Source of the DNA: Burkholderiales bacterium
Lineage (GTDB): Bacteria; Pseudomonadota; Gammaproteobacteria; Burkholderiales; UBA11063
Length of the DNA stretch: 64,000 bases
Direction: 5' to 3'
Assembly: GCA_020697255.1 (NCBI GenBank)
Contig: JAJFBE010000001.1
Coordinates: forward strand, 539,511-603,510
The notes below the pieces were generated by a model that saw nothing but the letters and a program-made list of their open reading frames with translations, did no database searches and was not told the origin of the DNA. A program made the position numbers and the translations under genes. How positions within the stretch are numbered: the stretch's first letter is position 1; the number at the start of each line of letters is the position of its first letter. This document shows, piece after piece, positions 47,497-56,020 of the stretch.

Positions 47497-48735
47497 TTAA
47501 TGCATATTTTCCTTTAAACTTTCAATTTCTTGGGTACTTAAACTAGTTGCACTAGCCACAATTTCTATATCAACGCCAGACATTAATAGATTCTTAGCAA
47601 CTCGTTCTTCACCTTCCAAACGTAGTTTTTCTGCATTGCTCATAACTTTTTGCATAATACGTTCTTCACCTTCACGGCGTAACTCTTCTGCATAGCTCAT
47701 CACTTTTTGCATACTACGCTCTTCACCTTCACGACGTAATTCTTCTGCATAGCTCATCACTTTTTGCCTGCTACGTTCTTCACCTTCACGACGTAATTCT
47801 TCTGCATAACTCATAACTTTTTGCATACTCCGCTCTTCACCTTCACGGCGTAACTCTTCTGCATAGCTCATCACTTTTTGCCTGCTACGCTCTTCACCTT
47901 CACGGCGTAACTCTTCTGCATAGCTCATCACTTTTTGCCTGCTACGCTCTTCACCTTCACGGCGTAACTCTTCTGCCCAACTCATAACTTCCTCCTTATA
48001 TTCAGATATATTTACTATTATTTCATTAAATAATGGTGCTAATTCTAAACGCTCACGTGCATTCATTAGATATGTCATTGCACTATCAAACAAACTTTTA
48101 CTGATATGATTTGAATGTGCTACTATAACAGCATCCAATATTAACTGGATAATTTCTTGTTTAAATTCTCTTTCTCTAATGTGCTTGGCTAACATTTCGA
48201 GTAATGATATTTTACCATGTTGCAATATTTCTTCATCTGGAATAACTGTCAAATCTACCAGATTAAATTTCCCTAAGGGAAGTTTATCGGCTAATTCCTG
48301 ATCCGCCATTAGTTCTCTTATATCGGTTGGATACGGGTATGGAGAACGCTCACCATTATAGAAAACTAAGGGCATAACCAAAGGTAGTTTTTCAGATTCA
48401 CCATAATCATTAATATGCTTATTAATAATTTCAAGCGTATACCTTAATATCCGAACCGGCATTAAACGCTCTGGTGTTGACTGATGCTCCAAAAGCGTGT
48501 AAAAGTATACACAGCTGGTTTTATCCAATAAATCAAGCCTATATACCACATCTGAAATACGTTTTCTTAAATCATCATCAATATAAGATCCGGAATCTAT
48601 AAATAATGAACTAAGATCACACTTTGCGATTATCTCTGAGGGCACATGTATGTGCAAAAATTCTTTGGCAGCTTCAACATCTGTTAAAAATTTTTTAACC
48701 AGATTGTCATGCTTTTTAATTAGCCGTTTAGCCAT
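47497..48735 (-). CDS. Rpn-family recombination-promoting nuclease with C-terminal repeats
   Basis: 412 residues. The N-terminal part (about 1-240) is the PD-(D/E)XK nuclease/transposase_31 type: HDNLVKKFLTDVEAAKEFL, LSSLFIDSGSYIDDDLRKRISDVVYRL and CVYFYTLLEHQSTPERLMPVRILRY contain the Asp, Glu and Gln of the active site. E. coli RpnA-E are DNases that promote recA-independent recombination. Residues 250-382 are seven 19-residue units, close to VMSYAEELRREGEERSRQK, probably a long charged helix. The end is LSTQEIESLKE. Confidence 0.85.
   Translation of the reverse strand: MAKRLIKKHDNLVKKFLTDVEAAKEFLHIHVPSEIIAKCDLSSLFIDSGSYIDDDLRKRISDVVYRLDLLDKTSCVYFYTLLEHQSTPERLMPVRILRYTLEIINKHINDYGESEKLPLVMPLVFYNGERSPYPYPTDIRELMADQELADKLPLGKFNLVDLTVIPDEEILQHGKISLLEMLAKHIREREFKQEIIQLILDAVIVAHSNHISKSLFDSAMTYLMNARERLELAPLFNEIIVNISEYKEEVMSWAEELRREGEERSRQKVMSYAEELRREGEERSRQKVMSYAEELRREGEERSMQKVMSYAEELRREGEERSRQKVMSYAEELRREGEERSMQKVMSYAEELRREGEERIMQKVMSNAEKLRLEGEERVAKNLLMSGVDIEIVASATSLSTQEIESLKENMH
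47590..47988. repeat. 57-bp in-frame tandem repeat, seven units
   Basis: Units encode VM-S-(Y/W/N)-AE-(E/K)-LR-(R/L)-EGEER and then three or four variable residues (SRQK, SMQK, IMQK). The five central units are near identical at the DNA level, so copy number may vary by slippage or recombination. The two outermost units are more diverged. Confidence 0.9.
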
Positions 48736-48849
48736 ACTCTATATTTCCTTCATTATAGCATATTAATCAGCATATTAATCAATTTTACTGATTAAAAAAT
48801 ATTCAATTCTAACCATAAGCAAACTGGAGTTTAGCATTACACATTAAAA
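48736..48849. other. Upstream region of the Rpn-type gene
   Basis: AT-rich. A direct repeat CATATTAATCA is present at about 48767-48791 (ATATTAATCAGCATATTAATCA). No gene is seen. Confidence 0.3.
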
Positions 48850-48877
48850 AAGTTTTGCGAAGATTCGCAAAACTCAT
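48850..48877 (-). terminator. Strong intrinsic terminator on the minus strand
   Basis: On the minus strand AGTTTTGCGAA and TTCGCAAAACT form an 11-base stem with a very short loop, followed by TTTTTTAATG. No protein gene ends near it, so it points to a minus-strand noncoding transcript from the structured region to its right. Confidence 0.7.
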
Positions 48878-48961
48878 TCAGCTATTCTGGTAGAACGAAA
48901 GAAAATGATTTGGGGGAGATAAAATTTAGATTCATTTTTTATTATTAGAAGAATAATTTTA

Positions 48962-48991
48962 TTGACAGCCTAATGCCACATCACTTATCAT
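48962..48991 (+). promoter_or_regulatory. Sigma70-type promoter at the edge of the structured element
   Basis: A perfect TTGACA (48962-48967) and TATCAT (48986-48991) are 18 bases apart. The expected start point is near 48998, immediately before the closing helix of the structured element. Confidence 0.5.
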
Positions 48992-48997
48992 AACGTC

Positions 48998-49190
48998 TGG
49001 ATTTGAAAACCCAACTCAAAGCACTTGGCTAACCATGTAGTACTTGGTTAGCCGTATTTGTATTTTACAAATACTCTGGCATAATTATATGACGGTCTAA
49101 TCGTTATCTATGCCGGGAGGGGCTAATATAACACCCGTAAGGGAAATACACCCAGCCGTTGCTTTGAGCGGTGTTTTCAACTCCTGGCTT
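48998..49190. ncRNA. Multi-branched structured element, candidate noncoding RNA
   Basis: Long-range helices TTGAAAAC (49003-49010)/GTTTTCAA (49173-49180) and CTCAAAGCA (49015-49023)/TGCTTTGAG (49160-49168) close a junction. Inside are GGCTAACC/GGTTAGCC (49027-49053), a perfect 9-base stem GTATTTGTA/TACAAATAC (49054-49074), GGCATA/TATGCC with inner ATGACG/CGTTAT (49078-49114), and a G/C-rich segment (49115-49155) that can pair in more than one way. A terminator at 48850-48877 favours a minus-strand RNA; the promoter at 48962 favours plus. HEARO/omega-RNA-like or mobile-element RNA is one hypothesis. Confidence 0.6.
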
Positions 49191-49240
49191 CCACTTTGAA
49201 AACGTGGAAAATAAAAATGATCAATCAAAGGACCTATAAT

Positions 49241-49636
49241 ATGTCAAATTTTTACACAACCAAATACAAACTTGATTTAGCCAACAGTATTATTGCCAAT
49301 TTTTGTGGTGATAAAACCCAGGTTGGATATAATAATTCAGATCTTGAAGCTATCCATAAAATAGAACGAAAATATAATAAGTCTAAAGGGCGTTACTGTG
49401 ATTTAAGTGATTTTTGTATCCGGCTATCCGAGATTCCTCAGGTACACTATAAGCTTATGATTAGTATTAACTGGCTTAATCCCACCGAAGCACCAAAGAA
49501 ATCTGGCTTTTATAAATCTGCATCTACGGATAAACAAGGAATAACCCGGCTTGAGCATTTTATAACGATAGATAAATACATACAGCTTCTATTTATTGAA
49601 TTAAATATCAGAGAGTTGTATAATACCAAACATTAA
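49241..49636 (+). CDS. Hypothetical protein next to the structured element
   Basis: 131 residues from the ATG at 49241, which has AAAGGA about nine bases upstream. The frame is open to 49196, but those codons overlap a hairpin (CTTCCAC/GTGGAAA). No signal peptide or membrane segment. Segments: YKLDLANSIIANFCGD, a central CDLSDFCIRLSEIPQVHYKL, and a C-terminal FITIDKYIQLLFIELNIREL. No family is recognised. It may be controlled by the element upstream or be unrelated. Confidence 0.5.
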   Translation: MSNFYTTKYKLDLANSIIANFCGDKTQVGYNNSDLEAIHKIERKYNKSKGRYCDLSDFCIRLSEIPQVHYKLMISINWLNPTEAPKKSGFYKSASTDKQGITRLEHFITIDKYIQLLFIELNIRELYNTKH

Positions 49637-49650
49637 ATTTATCCAAATGG

Positions 49651-49702
49651 ATTCCCGCTTCCTATACGAGTGTGTGCTACCGCTTATGGCGCGGGAATGA
49701 CA
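49651..49702. repeat. REP-like palindrome
   Basis: ATTCCCGC (49651-49658) and GCGGGAAT (49691-49698) enclose about 32 bases and are followed by GACA. It has the same ends and tail as 35000-35023. Confidence 0.6.
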
Positions 49703-49730
49703 TATAAGCTTAGTTGACATATAGGGTATT

Positions 49731-50024
49731 CTAAACTAATGTCTGAAGAAAACCAATTGCCGGACACACGTGAATTGATTCTTTAGATAGGTAATCTTTG
49801 CTACCTGTCATACTTATTTGCCAGGCCTTGCAATCGGGAAAACGTTGTTTAAAATACTTTAGTCCTGATGAAATTTCGGCATCAGAGTATTTGCACTCAA
49901 TTGCCCAAATTGGCTTTTCTTTTTCAGTTACAATAAAATCTACTTCCCGCCCCTCAACATCACGAAAAAAATTGCGAGTTTTTTCCACACGGATGAATTT
50001 ACTCGCTTTTATTATAATATTAAC
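49731..50024 (-). pseudogene. C-terminal remnant of a DUF4143-type ATPase
   Basis: About 97 codons are open, starting right after a TAA near 50027. The sequence RNFFRDVEGREVDFIVTEKEK with AIECKYSD matches the C-terminal nuclease-like end of DUF4143 proteins, which normally follow an AAA+ domain of about 300 residues. That domain is missing: dinG ends just upstream at 50032. Possible start codons are weak (GTG at 49988), so it is probably a decayed fragment. Confidence 0.7.
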
Positions 50025-50031
50025 TTATGAT

Positions 50032-52158
50032 TTATTTATTAGCTAATTTTGTGAATGATTCGCTCAAGAATTGGCTATTATACTTGCGATTGAAAAGCGG
50101 TAATGCATTAAGCAATGATGTACCATAATTTTTGAATATTATCCGGTTATCACAGATGGTGATTTGTCCGTAGTCGCTTTCACTACGGATAAGGCGACCG
50201 GTTGCCTGGATCATTCTAATACTTGCTTCAGGTAGCGCAACATCCATAAAATAATTGCTCTTCTCAAAATTTACCCAGTACTCCTGCACCATATTTTGTG
50301 GATCTTTGTGCGTTTCAAAAGGCAACTTGGTAACAATTACATGCATACAATATAGCGAAGGTAAATCTACCCCTTCAGCAAATGAATTTAACCCAAAAAT
50401 CACACTGGGAATTTGCTTATCTATAGTTTGCTTATGCTGATTAATTAATCTCTGATTACTCATAAAATCTGTTTGAAGCAAAATACGTTTTTTAATTGGC
50501 TTATTTAGTTTTTCATAAACATCTAATAATTGTTTACGATTAAAAAATAAAACTAATGTTCCATAAGGCTCTATATAGTCTAAGGTTTTGTTTAAATAGT
50601 CTACCAATTCACTATCAAATTCATTTCTATTTACAAAATCAGGAGCATATTTAAACTTTGGTACTACAATCTGGCTTTGCTGTTGATATATAAAGCTTGT
50701 TTCGAGCTTGTAGGTTGCCACCTTTTCATATAAACTCAAACCCAATTTATGTATATAATATTTAAAGCTCTGCCCAATTGCTAAAGTAGCTGAAGTAACT
50801 ACTGCCGAATATACCTGTGACCATAGTTTATTAAATAAAATATTGCCTACATGAGTTAGCCCGGCATTGATAATAAACTCAGTAACACCTTTACGTAACT
50901 GTAATTCAATCCATTTGGCATTAGCATTGTAGCGGGAATCATCTTGATTAATCACATACTGCGACGTCCCCATAATATTTTCTATTGCAGATAAGTAAAA
51001 GCCGGCACGATTTAAATTATGTTCTAACATTGCATCTGGTTTTTCTTTAACCTGTGCTTTAATTTCATCAACAATCTTACTTAGGCTTGCATATATGTTA
51101 CTAGTTTGTAATGTGATATTAATAAACCTGTCCTGGAATTCACGCCCAATTGCCGGATTTAAATATTCATTTAAAATTATTCTATCAGCAGTAAAAAACC
51201 CGGCATTTTGCTCAAGAATAAAAGCCAGCTCTTCCAAGCTATTTTGTAATCCCGGTATTAATTCAGATAATTCATCACATAAAGCAACATTGGTATGCCC
51301 ATAGCTTCTGGTGACCGGATTATAAATAAAATTAGCCAAATTATTACAGATTGTAATAGAATTTTTTAATTCAAACTGCCCTGTAAAGCTATTAATTGCT
51401 ACATCGGCAAAAGTATGTCCCTCATCTACACACAATAGGTAATCATTTGGCTTTACCCCCAGCACACTTCCAGCTCCAAGAGCTAAATCAGCTAAGAGTA
51501 AACTATGGTTAGTAATGATGACATCGGCGGCTTTTAACTGGGCACGATTATTATAAAACGGACAATTACATTCATCTTTTTGATTATAGGCACAAGATGT
51601 GTTTAAGCAGCGATCCTTATCTGTAGTAATTAATGGGCGGATTTTATTATCAATTACAACTGGTGCAACATCCAAATCGCCATCCCAGGATTTACTGGCA
51701 AAAAGCTGCCTGATTTCGGCTAAAGAATCTGCTGTGGAATTATCTAATAAGTCTCCGGTATTTGCAGCACTACTTAACTCTAACTGATATGGACATAAAT
51801 AGTTTCCCCGTCCTTTAGCTACACAGGCATTAAACTTAATATCACTGTATTTGGCAAATAGTGGAATGTCTTTTTCGATTAGCTGGCTTTGTAGAGTTTT
51901 AGTAGCTGTGCTTATTATGAATTTTTTGTTAAGATGCTGGGCATTAACAATACCGGAGAGTAGATATGCCAAGCTCTTACCAGTACCAGTAGGAGCTTCA
52001 ACCAGGCATATATTATGCCCATCTTTAACTTCAGAATTAGTGGATTTAAAACATTGATCAATAGCTAAAACCATCTGCAACTGGTTTTCACGTTCACATA
52101 AACCAGGTATTTTTTGCGTGATTTTGTTATATAGTTTTTGTAAAGATTTATCCGACAT
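50032..52158 (-). CDS. dinG: DinG-family ATP-dependent DNA helicase
   Basis: 708 residues. Walker A is EAPTGTGKS (55-62) and Walker B DEGH (245-248). Cys122, Cys184, Cys189 and Cys197/199 can hold the 4Fe-4S cluster of XPD/DinG helicases. The C-terminal motif VI is QATGRLIRSESDYG. It unwinds R-loops and damaged DNA structures in 5' to 3' direction by family knowledge. It lies five bases after vapC on the same strand. Confidence 0.93.
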   Translation of the reverse strand: MSDKSLQKLYNKITQKIPGLCERENQLQMVLAIDQCFKSTNSEVKDGHNICLVEAPTGTGKSLAYLLSGIVNAQHLNKKFIISTATKTLQSQLIEKDIPLFAKYSDIKFNACVAKGRGNYLCPYQLELSSAANTGDLLDNSTADSLAEIRQLFASKSWDGDLDVAPVVIDNKIRPLITTDKDRCLNTSCAYNQKDECNCPFYNNRAQLKAADVIITNHSLLLADLALGAGSVLGVKPNDYLLCVDEGHTFADVAINSFTGQFELKNSITICNNLANFIYNPVTRSYGHTNVALCDELSELIPGLQNSLEELAFILEQNAGFFTADRIILNEYLNPAIGREFQDRFINITLQTSNIYASLSKIVDEIKAQVKEKPDAMLEHNLNRAGFYLSAIENIMGTSQYVINQDDSRYNANAKWIELQLRKGVTEFIINAGLTHVGNILFNKLWSQVYSAVVTSATLAIGQSFKYYIHKLGLSLYEKVATYKLETSFIYQQQSQIVVPKFKYAPDFVNRNEFDSELVDYLNKTLDYIEPYGTLVLFFNRKQLLDVYEKLNKPIKKRILLQTDFMSNQRLINQHKQTIDKQIPSVIFGLNSFAEGVDLPSLYCMHVIVTKLPFETHKDPQNMVQEYWVNFEKSNYFMDVALPEASIRMIQATGRLIRSESDYGQITICDNRIIFKNYGTSLLNALPLFNRKYNSQFLSESFTKLANK

Positions 52159-52163
52159 AACAG

Positions 52164-52526
52164 TTATATTACCGAATAAGGAATGATTATTTTTTCAAGA
52201 TTTCCATAATCTTTGGAATTTCTAGTAATAAGACTAGCATTTTTTATTTTAGCCGTTGCGTATATAATCGCATCAGGCAATTTGAGTTTTGTTGCTTGTC
52301 TGATTTTTAGAGATTCTTGCATTAATTTTGTATCCATCGTTACCAGGTCAAATCCTGAAAGAAAATCAATCGCGGGATCTTGCCTATCCATTGGAATTTT
52401 TACTAAACATTCAATCCAAGTAATAAAACTTATGTATTTATGTTTATATTTTTGTAAAATAAGGCTAGCTTCAGGGATTCCTTTAAAATAGTCTATAATG
52501 ATATTGCTATCAATAACTACAACCAT
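52164..52526 (-). CDS. PIN-domain toxin, VapC type
   Basis: 120 residues. Acidic active-site residues are in VVIDSNIIIDYFKG (Asp6), a central Glu in TWIECL, KLPDAIIYATA and a late TRNSKDYG. PIN toxins of this kind are RNases. It starts one base after the antitoxin stop. Confidence 0.9.
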   Translation of the reverse strand: MVVVIDSNIIIDYFKGIPEASLILQKYKHKYISFITWIECLVKIPMDRQDPAIDFLSGFDLVTMDTKLMQESLKIRQATKLKLPDAIIYATAKIKNASLITRNSKDYGNLEKIIIPYSVI

Positions 52527-52527
52527 A

Positions 52528-52752
52528 TCATTTGTTCCATTCTTTTCTTAATTTTCTTTGAATAGTTACGCTGTCTTCATTATTAAAAATGTCTTTGAAG
52601 GCTCCAAATGCTGCTTTATTATTCCTAGATTTTTTTTCAATATAATCCTTAATCGCCTGCCGAATAGCAGCTGCCCTTGTAACTTTTTCATTATTACATA
52701 TATTATCTAAAATTTCTACATCATAATCTTGTATAGTTATTATAGTTCTCAT
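52528..52752 (-). CDS. Ribbon-helix-helix antitoxin, VapB-like
   Basis: 74 residues. The strand RTIITIQDYDVEILDNICN is followed by the helix VTRAAAIRQAIKDYIEKK, an RHH pattern, with a toxin-binding tail (about 42-74). It is the first gene of the module and probably represses it. Confidence 0.85.
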   Translation of the reverse strand: MRTIITIQDYDVEILDNICNNEKVTRAAAIRQAIKDYIEKKSRNNKAAFGAFKDIFNNEDSVTIQRKLRKEWNK

Positions 52753-52880
52753 GCTAAATACTCCAAAATATATATTACTACTTTATTATTATAGCATGAA
52801 ATGCACAAACAGATATATTTTTTTATATCATGATATCAAATAGAAATATGCAAACAAGTTTATTGTACGTGTGATTGCCG

Positions 52881-52897
52881 TGCCAGGCAATGCCTGG
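52881..52897. repeat. Small palindrome GCCAGG/CCTGGC
   Basis: A 6-base stem around a 5-base loop lies just after the nrdB stop. It may stabilise or end the nrdB message. Confidence 0.4.
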
Positions 52898-52915
52898 CTT
52901 ACAAGGAATACAGGG

Positions 52916-53992
52916 CTAATCCCAGCTTAGGGCACCGCCGCTTTGGTATTCAATCACTCTAGTTTCAAAGAAATTTTTTTCTTTCTTTAAGTCCATCATC
53001 TCACTCATCCACGGGAATGGGTTGCTGGCGCCAGCAAATAAAGGCTCTAAACCGATTTGCTGCATCCGTCTGTTACAGATAAAACGTAAGTATTCGTTAA
53101 ACATACTGGCGTTTAAACCAAGTACACCGCGCGGCATGGTATCTTCAGCATAAGAATACTCAAGCTCTACTCCTCGCTTAAATAAAGCATTCAGTTCCTC
53201 TTTAAAGCTATCAGTCCATAGATGCGGATTCTCCAATTTAATTGTATTAATTAAATCAATCCCAAAATTACAATGCATCGATTCATCACGTAAAATATAC
53301 TGATATTGTTCAGCACTTCCGGTCATTTTATTTTGCCGGCCCAAAGCTAAAATCTGGACAAAGCCTACATAGAAAAATATGCCTTCCATTATGCATGCAA
53401 ATACTACCAGTGATTTTAGTAATTTCTGGTCAGCTTCAGGCGTCCCTGTTTTAAAATTTGGATTGGTTAGCGTATCAATAAACGGAATCAAAAACTCATC
53501 TTTTGCTTTAATTGACGGGATTTCATGATAAGCATTAAATACCTCAGATTCATCCAAGCCAAGACTTTCAACAATATATTGGTAGGCATGCGTATGAATT
53601 GCTTCCTCAAATGCCTGACGTAATAGGAACTGTCTACACTCAGGAGCAGTAATCTGTCTATATGTACCTAATACAATATTATTTGCAGCCAGGCTATCAG
53701 CAGTTACAAAAAAGCCTAAATTACGTTTAACAATAAGGCGTTCATCATCAGTCAAGCCATTTGGGCTTTTCCAAAATTCAATATCTCTTTGCATATTAAC
53801 TTCTTGCGGCATCCAGTGATTAGCACATGCAGCCAGATATTTCTCCCATGCCCACTTATATTTAAATGGTACTAATTGGTTTACATCAGTTTTACCATTA
53901 ATTATGCGTTTATCAACAATGTTTACCCGATTGCTTCCATTTGTAATAGCAGCACCATCATTTAGAGTTTCATCTTGTTTAAATAAGTCCAT
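52916..53992 (-). CDS. nrdB: Class Ia ribonucleotide reductase beta subunit
   Basis: Radical-generating subunit for deoxyribonucleotide synthesis. 358 residues. [11 protein letters not shown] holds metal ligands Glu130 and His133 and the radical Tyr137. The second site is in [10 protein letters not shown] and DESMHCNFG. The C-terminal peptide needed to bind NrdA is present. nrdA is not in the window, so beta stands alone here. Two NrdR boxes lie upstream. Confidence 0.97.
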   Translation of the reverse strand: MDLFKQDETLNDGAAITNGSNRVNIVDKRIINGKTDVNQLVPFKYKWAWEKYLAACANHWMPQEVNMQRDIEFWKSPNGLTDDERLIVKRNLGFFVTADSLAANNIVLGTYRQITAPECRQFLLRQAFEEAIHTHAYQYIVESLGLDESEVFNAYHEIPSIKAKDEFLIPFIDTLTNPNFKTGTPEADQKLLKSLVVFACIMEGIFFYVGFVQILALGRQNKMTGSAEQYQYILRDESMHCNFGIDLINTIKLENPHLWTDSFKEELNALFKRGVELEYSYAEDTMPRGVLGLNASMFNEYLRFICNRRMQQIGLEPLFAGASNPFPWMSEMMDLKKEKNFFETRVIEYQSGGALSWD

Positions 53993-54046
53993 TTCTCTAC
54001 TCCAAGTAATAATATATTGCCCAGCATATATTTAATATAATGTGAA

Positions 54047-54094
54047 ACACTATATATAGTGTCGAATAACATATTATAACACAATATATAGTGT
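54047..54094 (-). promoter_or_regulatory. Two NrdR boxes with the nrdB promoter
   Basis: ACACTATATATAGTGT (54047-54062) and ACACAATATATAGTGT (54079-54094) fit the NrdR box. They are 32 bases apart, three helical turns. A minus-strand -10 box TATAAT (54073-54078) lies between them. NrdR would repress nrdB when dATP/ATP is high. Confidence 0.9.
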
Positions 54095-54280
54095 TATTCG
54101 CTGAATTAATTTTTATATAGCATAATTTTATTGACAAATTTTTATTTCAAACTATATGCGCTTAAATTAACTAGCCGATGCCACGGAAATTCCGTATAGA
54201 CTTTTGTAATTGTTTAAAATATAATATTACTAGAAGTTTATACTCAAAAATTTCAAATATATCTTAAAAGGAAGATAAAA

Positions 54281-54874
54281 ATGAAAAAACATTACCACAA
54301 TAATTATTTGTTTAATCTATTTTTTAGTTTACTTGTATATACTGGTCTTACTCAAGCAAATACTACACAGTGGTCAGTTGTTAATCGCACTAATTTTGAC
54401 CTAACTAAATACTATCCTGGTAGTCAACCAGAGGATAATGAACTACCTTATAGCACAGATAGGGGTGTAAAAATACATATAATAAATTTTCGGGCTTTAT
54501 ATAATAATAAATTAACAGGAATAATAAGTAATGTAGACTTAGATTTAGACACGTTTGATTATAAATCAAACACTGCAAATGCAACGTACGACCCGAGTGT
54601 ATTAGACATAAATATATCTAACTCCTGGAATGGAAGTATAATTGCAAATAACAATACATATTGGCTTCAGCCAGTGACATGTAGGGTTAATTCTGAAAAT
54701 GCAACTACAACTATTAATATTTATCGAAAACCAAATGGTGATTTTTGGGCAATGATAATTAGTAAAAGCATTGATGGTAAAAGTAATTTTTGCCATGCTC
54801 CCTTGCTATACCAAGCGAGACCTTGCCAACCTGGTTCTAAAGTAAGTAGGTACGGTGATATATGCCCGTTATAA
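54281..54874 (+). CDS. Exported protein of unknown function
   Basis: 197 residues. The signal peptide (about 1-28) ends at TQA. The mature protein is rich in Asn, Thr and Ser and has four cysteines (VTCRVN, FCHAP, RPCQPG, DICPL). Several N-x-T/S patterns occur, which have no meaning in bacteria without glycosylation. Family unknown. AAAGGAAG precedes the start. Confidence 0.6.
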   Translation: MKKHYHNNYLFNLFFSLLVYTGLTQANTTQWSVVNRTNFDLTKYYPGSQPEDNELPYSTDRGVKIHIINFRALYNNKLTGIISNVDLDLDTFDYKSNTANATYDPSVLDINISNSWNGSIIANNNTYWLQPVTCRVNSENATTTINIYRKPNGDFWAMIISKSIDGKSNFCHAPLLYQARPCQPGSKVSRYGDICPL

Positions 54875-54876
54875 AG

Positions 54877-56007
54877 CTAGTTAAAGATTGCCTGCGCATA
54901 ATCTGCGGCATTAAATGGGCGTAAGTCATCAATAGTTTCGCCCACACCAATAAACCGTAACGGAATTGGCCGCTCACGTGCAATAGCACAGATAATTCCG
55001 CCTTTGGCAGTTCCATCTAATTTGGTTAAAATAAGTCCGCTTAGCTTTAAGGCATCATCAAATGCCTTCACCTGATTTAATGCATTTTGCCCGATATTTG
55101 AATCTAACACTAGTAACACCTCATGAGGCGCACCATCTAATGCTTTGCCAATTACCCGTTTAACCTTTTTGATTTCTTCCATTAGATTAAGCTGTGTTGG
55201 TAAACGCCCGGCAGTATCGGCTATTACTATATCGATCTTATTGGCAATGGCTGATTGGATTGCATCAAAACAAACTGCTGCCGAATCCCCACTTGCCTGA
55301 GAAATGACTGTCACATTATTCCGATTACCCCACTCTATTAATTGTTCACGTGCCGCAGCCCTGAAAGTATCTCCCGCTGCTAAAAGAATACTTTTGCCTT
55401 GATCTTGATAGTATTTTGCCAGCTTGCCAATCGAGGTGGTTTTGCCAGCGCCATTAACTCCAACCAACATAATTACAAAAGGTTTATGACCCTCAACTTG
55501 CAATGGTTTTTCGATGGGAAGTAGTAACTCAGTAATACTTTCCTGCAGGGCCAATTTTAACTGTGCCCCATCTTTTAAATCTTTTAACCTGACTTTATCA
55601 CGAATTTTCTCTAATAAATCACGTGTGGCAGATAGTCCAATATCTGAAGATAAAAGTATTGTCTCCAGCTCTTCATACAAGTTCTCATCTATCTTACCCC
55701 CGCCAAATACACCGACTAATTTTTTACTAAAATTATCACGTGTCTTCGATAAGCCTGATTTTAAACGCTGTGCCCATGAAAGTCTTGCTGGTGTAGCTGA
55801 TGTTTTTGCTGGTTCTGGCACCAAAACTGATAGATTTTCTACTAGAGTTTCTTTCGGAACATTATTTTCTTGCGAAGATAGTTCATGCACAGTTTTGGCT
55901 TTAACTTCTTCAGGTATAGTCTCCTGTATAAGTTCAGGCTTATTTTCTTGTATTACTTCTGTGCCGGGTATAGTATTAACTTTTTTCTTAAAAAAACTAA
56001 ATGCCAT
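54877..56007 (-). CDS. ftsY: Signal recognition particle receptor FtsY
   Basis: 376 residues; docks SRP-ribosome complexes at SecY. A charged A-domain (1-75) precedes the NG GTPase domain. G1 is GVNGAGKTTSIGKLA, then DTFRAAAREQL, DTAGRLPTQLNLMEE and TKLDGTAKGG, ending GVGETIDDLRPF. It is 13 bases downstream of the aminopeptidase P gene. Confidence 0.97.
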   Translation of the reverse strand: MAFSFFKKKVNTIPGTEVIQENKPELIQETIPEEVKAKTVHELSSQENNVPKETLVENLSVLVPEPAKTSATPARLSWAQRLKSGLSKTRDNFSKKLVGVFGGGKIDENLYEELETILLSSDIGLSATRDLLEKIRDKVRLKDLKDGAQLKLALQESITELLLPIEKPLQVEGHKPFVIMLVGVNGAGKTTSIGKLAKYYQDQGKSILLAAGDTFRAAAREQLIEWGNRNNVTVISQASGDSAAVCFDAIQSAIANKIDIVIADTAGRLPTQLNLMEEIKKVKRVIGKALDGAPHEVLLVLDSNIGQNALNQVKAFDDALKLSGLILTKLDGTAKGGIICAIARERPIPLRFIGVGETIDDLRPFNAADYAQAIFN

Positions 56008-56020
56008 GTTTCTCTTTCAA

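Noticed and set aside
48998..49190. tRNA cluster or group II intron
   Set aside because: No cloverleaf with TTCGANNC and no domain V-like hairpin can be found; no reverse transcriptase gene is near.
54178..54280. N-terminal fragment of a RAYT-type transposase (MPRKFRID)
   Set aside because: Only about eight codons resemble the RAYT start, and the frame then loses likeness; too short to support.
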